DNA of 64,000 bases, taken from NCBI GenBank assembly GCA_030655135.1, contig JAURWC010000076.1:124001-188000 (forward strand), written 5' to 3'. Under the pieces are notes generated by a model. That model had not been told where the DNA came from and did not search any database. It worked only from the letters and a program-made list of their open reading frames with translations. Made by a program: the position numbers and the translations under genes. Shown one piece after another: positions 63,718-64,000 of the stretch. The number at the start of each line of letters is the position of its first letter. The first letter of the stretch is position 1. Source of the stretch: Hyphomicrobiaceae bacterium (GTDB taxonomy: Bacteria; Pseudomonadota; Alphaproteobacteria; Rhizobiales; Hyphomicrobiaceae).

Positions 63718-64000
63718 CTATTTATGAGCAAAGGGTCGGCCCGCGACGGACCGCACGGCGGCCGGTGCAACGGCTGTCGCCATCGGCGTGTCCGCCACGG
63801 GCCGCGGCGGCAGCAGCGACGGCATCGGGTTGCGCTTGGCGTGGGCGGCAAGATCGTTGAGAAGAACATCGGCCAGAGGGGCCGCTACCTGCGCGGCGTG
63901 TAGGCTGGTCGACCAGGGTTCGCGGGCGGATCCGCTGCCAACCAGAACCACGTAAGAGTACGCCGCTCCGTTAGCGAACTGCAGACCGCCTGTCAGCCAC
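63718..64000 (-). CDS. C-terminal part of a gene leaving the window, unknown
   Basis: Only the last 93 codons are present; the frame stays open to the window edge with one leftover base. The visible end reads WLTGGLQFANGAAYSYVVLV, GSGSAREPWSTSLHAAQVAA, then a helix PLADVLLNDLAAHAKRNPMP and a Pro/Ala-rich tail. The strand-rich part ending in a helix recalls the C-terminal region of serine-type penicillin-binding or beta-lactamase-fold proteins, but no catalytic motif lies inside the window. The frame and family need the neighbouring sequence. Confidence 0.4.
   Translation of the reverse strand, partial: WLTGGLQFANGAAYSYVVLVGSGSAREPWSTSLHAAQVAAPLADVLLNDLAAHAKRNPMPSLLPPRPVADTPMATAVAPAAVRSVAGRPFAHK

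Overview
The window is about 64 kb of GC-rich, densely coded chromosome. The gene neighbourhoods point to an alphaproteobacterium of the order Hyphomicrobiales. Evidence includes argH / small lipoprotein / lysA / TIGR02302, the pstSCAB-phoU-phoB cluster, a PraR-type regulator next to metK-trmB, and the run rimP-nusA-ylxR-infB-rbfA-truB-rpsO-pnp. A genus cannot be fixed from sequence alone. No prophage, insertion sequence, CRISPR array or rRNA was seen.

Layout. 0-12 kb: start of a DUF899 gene cut by the window edge, a TIGR02302 membrane protein, lysine and arginine biosynthesis (lysA, argH, dapD), a TlpA-type thioredoxin, a decayed hicAB toxin-antitoxin pair and several small membrane proteins. 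12-25 kb: a PHA depolymerase-like hydrolase, penicillin-binding protein 1C (pbpC) behind a giant alpha-2-macroglobulin, and two large unrecognised genes. 25-32 kb: the phosphate uptake operon pstS-pstC-pstA-pstB-phoU-phoB, with a candidate Pho box before pstS; no phoR is present. 32-47 kb: a regulator, metK, trmB, an isochorismatase-like protein, then the transcription/translation cluster rimP to pnp, interrupted only by an orphan AbrB/MazE-type antitoxin. 47-53 kb: an LTA-synthase-like sulfatase, a translationally coupled DUF486 / DUF4202 / CbiX-like trio, an SH3-domain protein and tRNA-Arg(CCU). 53-64 kb: a more accessory region with a nucleotide-sugar epimerase, many small exported proteins, a lone prepilin peptidase, a zinc phospholipase C/DUF4332 fusion, a lipid kinase plus PAP2 phosphatase pair, a PRC-barrel protein, CreA, and the 3' part of a gene that leaves the window.

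How the genes work together. The housekeeping blocks are operons: phosphate sensing and import, ribosome maturation with transcription elongation (rimP, nusA, infB, rbfA), and RNA turnover (rpsO, pnp). PbpC and the alpha-2-macroglobulin are a known pair thought to repair and guard the cell wall in the periplasm. The most unusual things are: about 230 extra in-frame codons at the front of pbpC, built over at least seven palindromic repeats; an isochorismatase-fold protein in which all three expected catalytic residues appear replaced; an antitoxin joined in frame to a second short gene that still has its own ribosome binding site; a clear promoter plus early terminator (attenuator-like) before rimP-nusA; and a decayed hicAB module.
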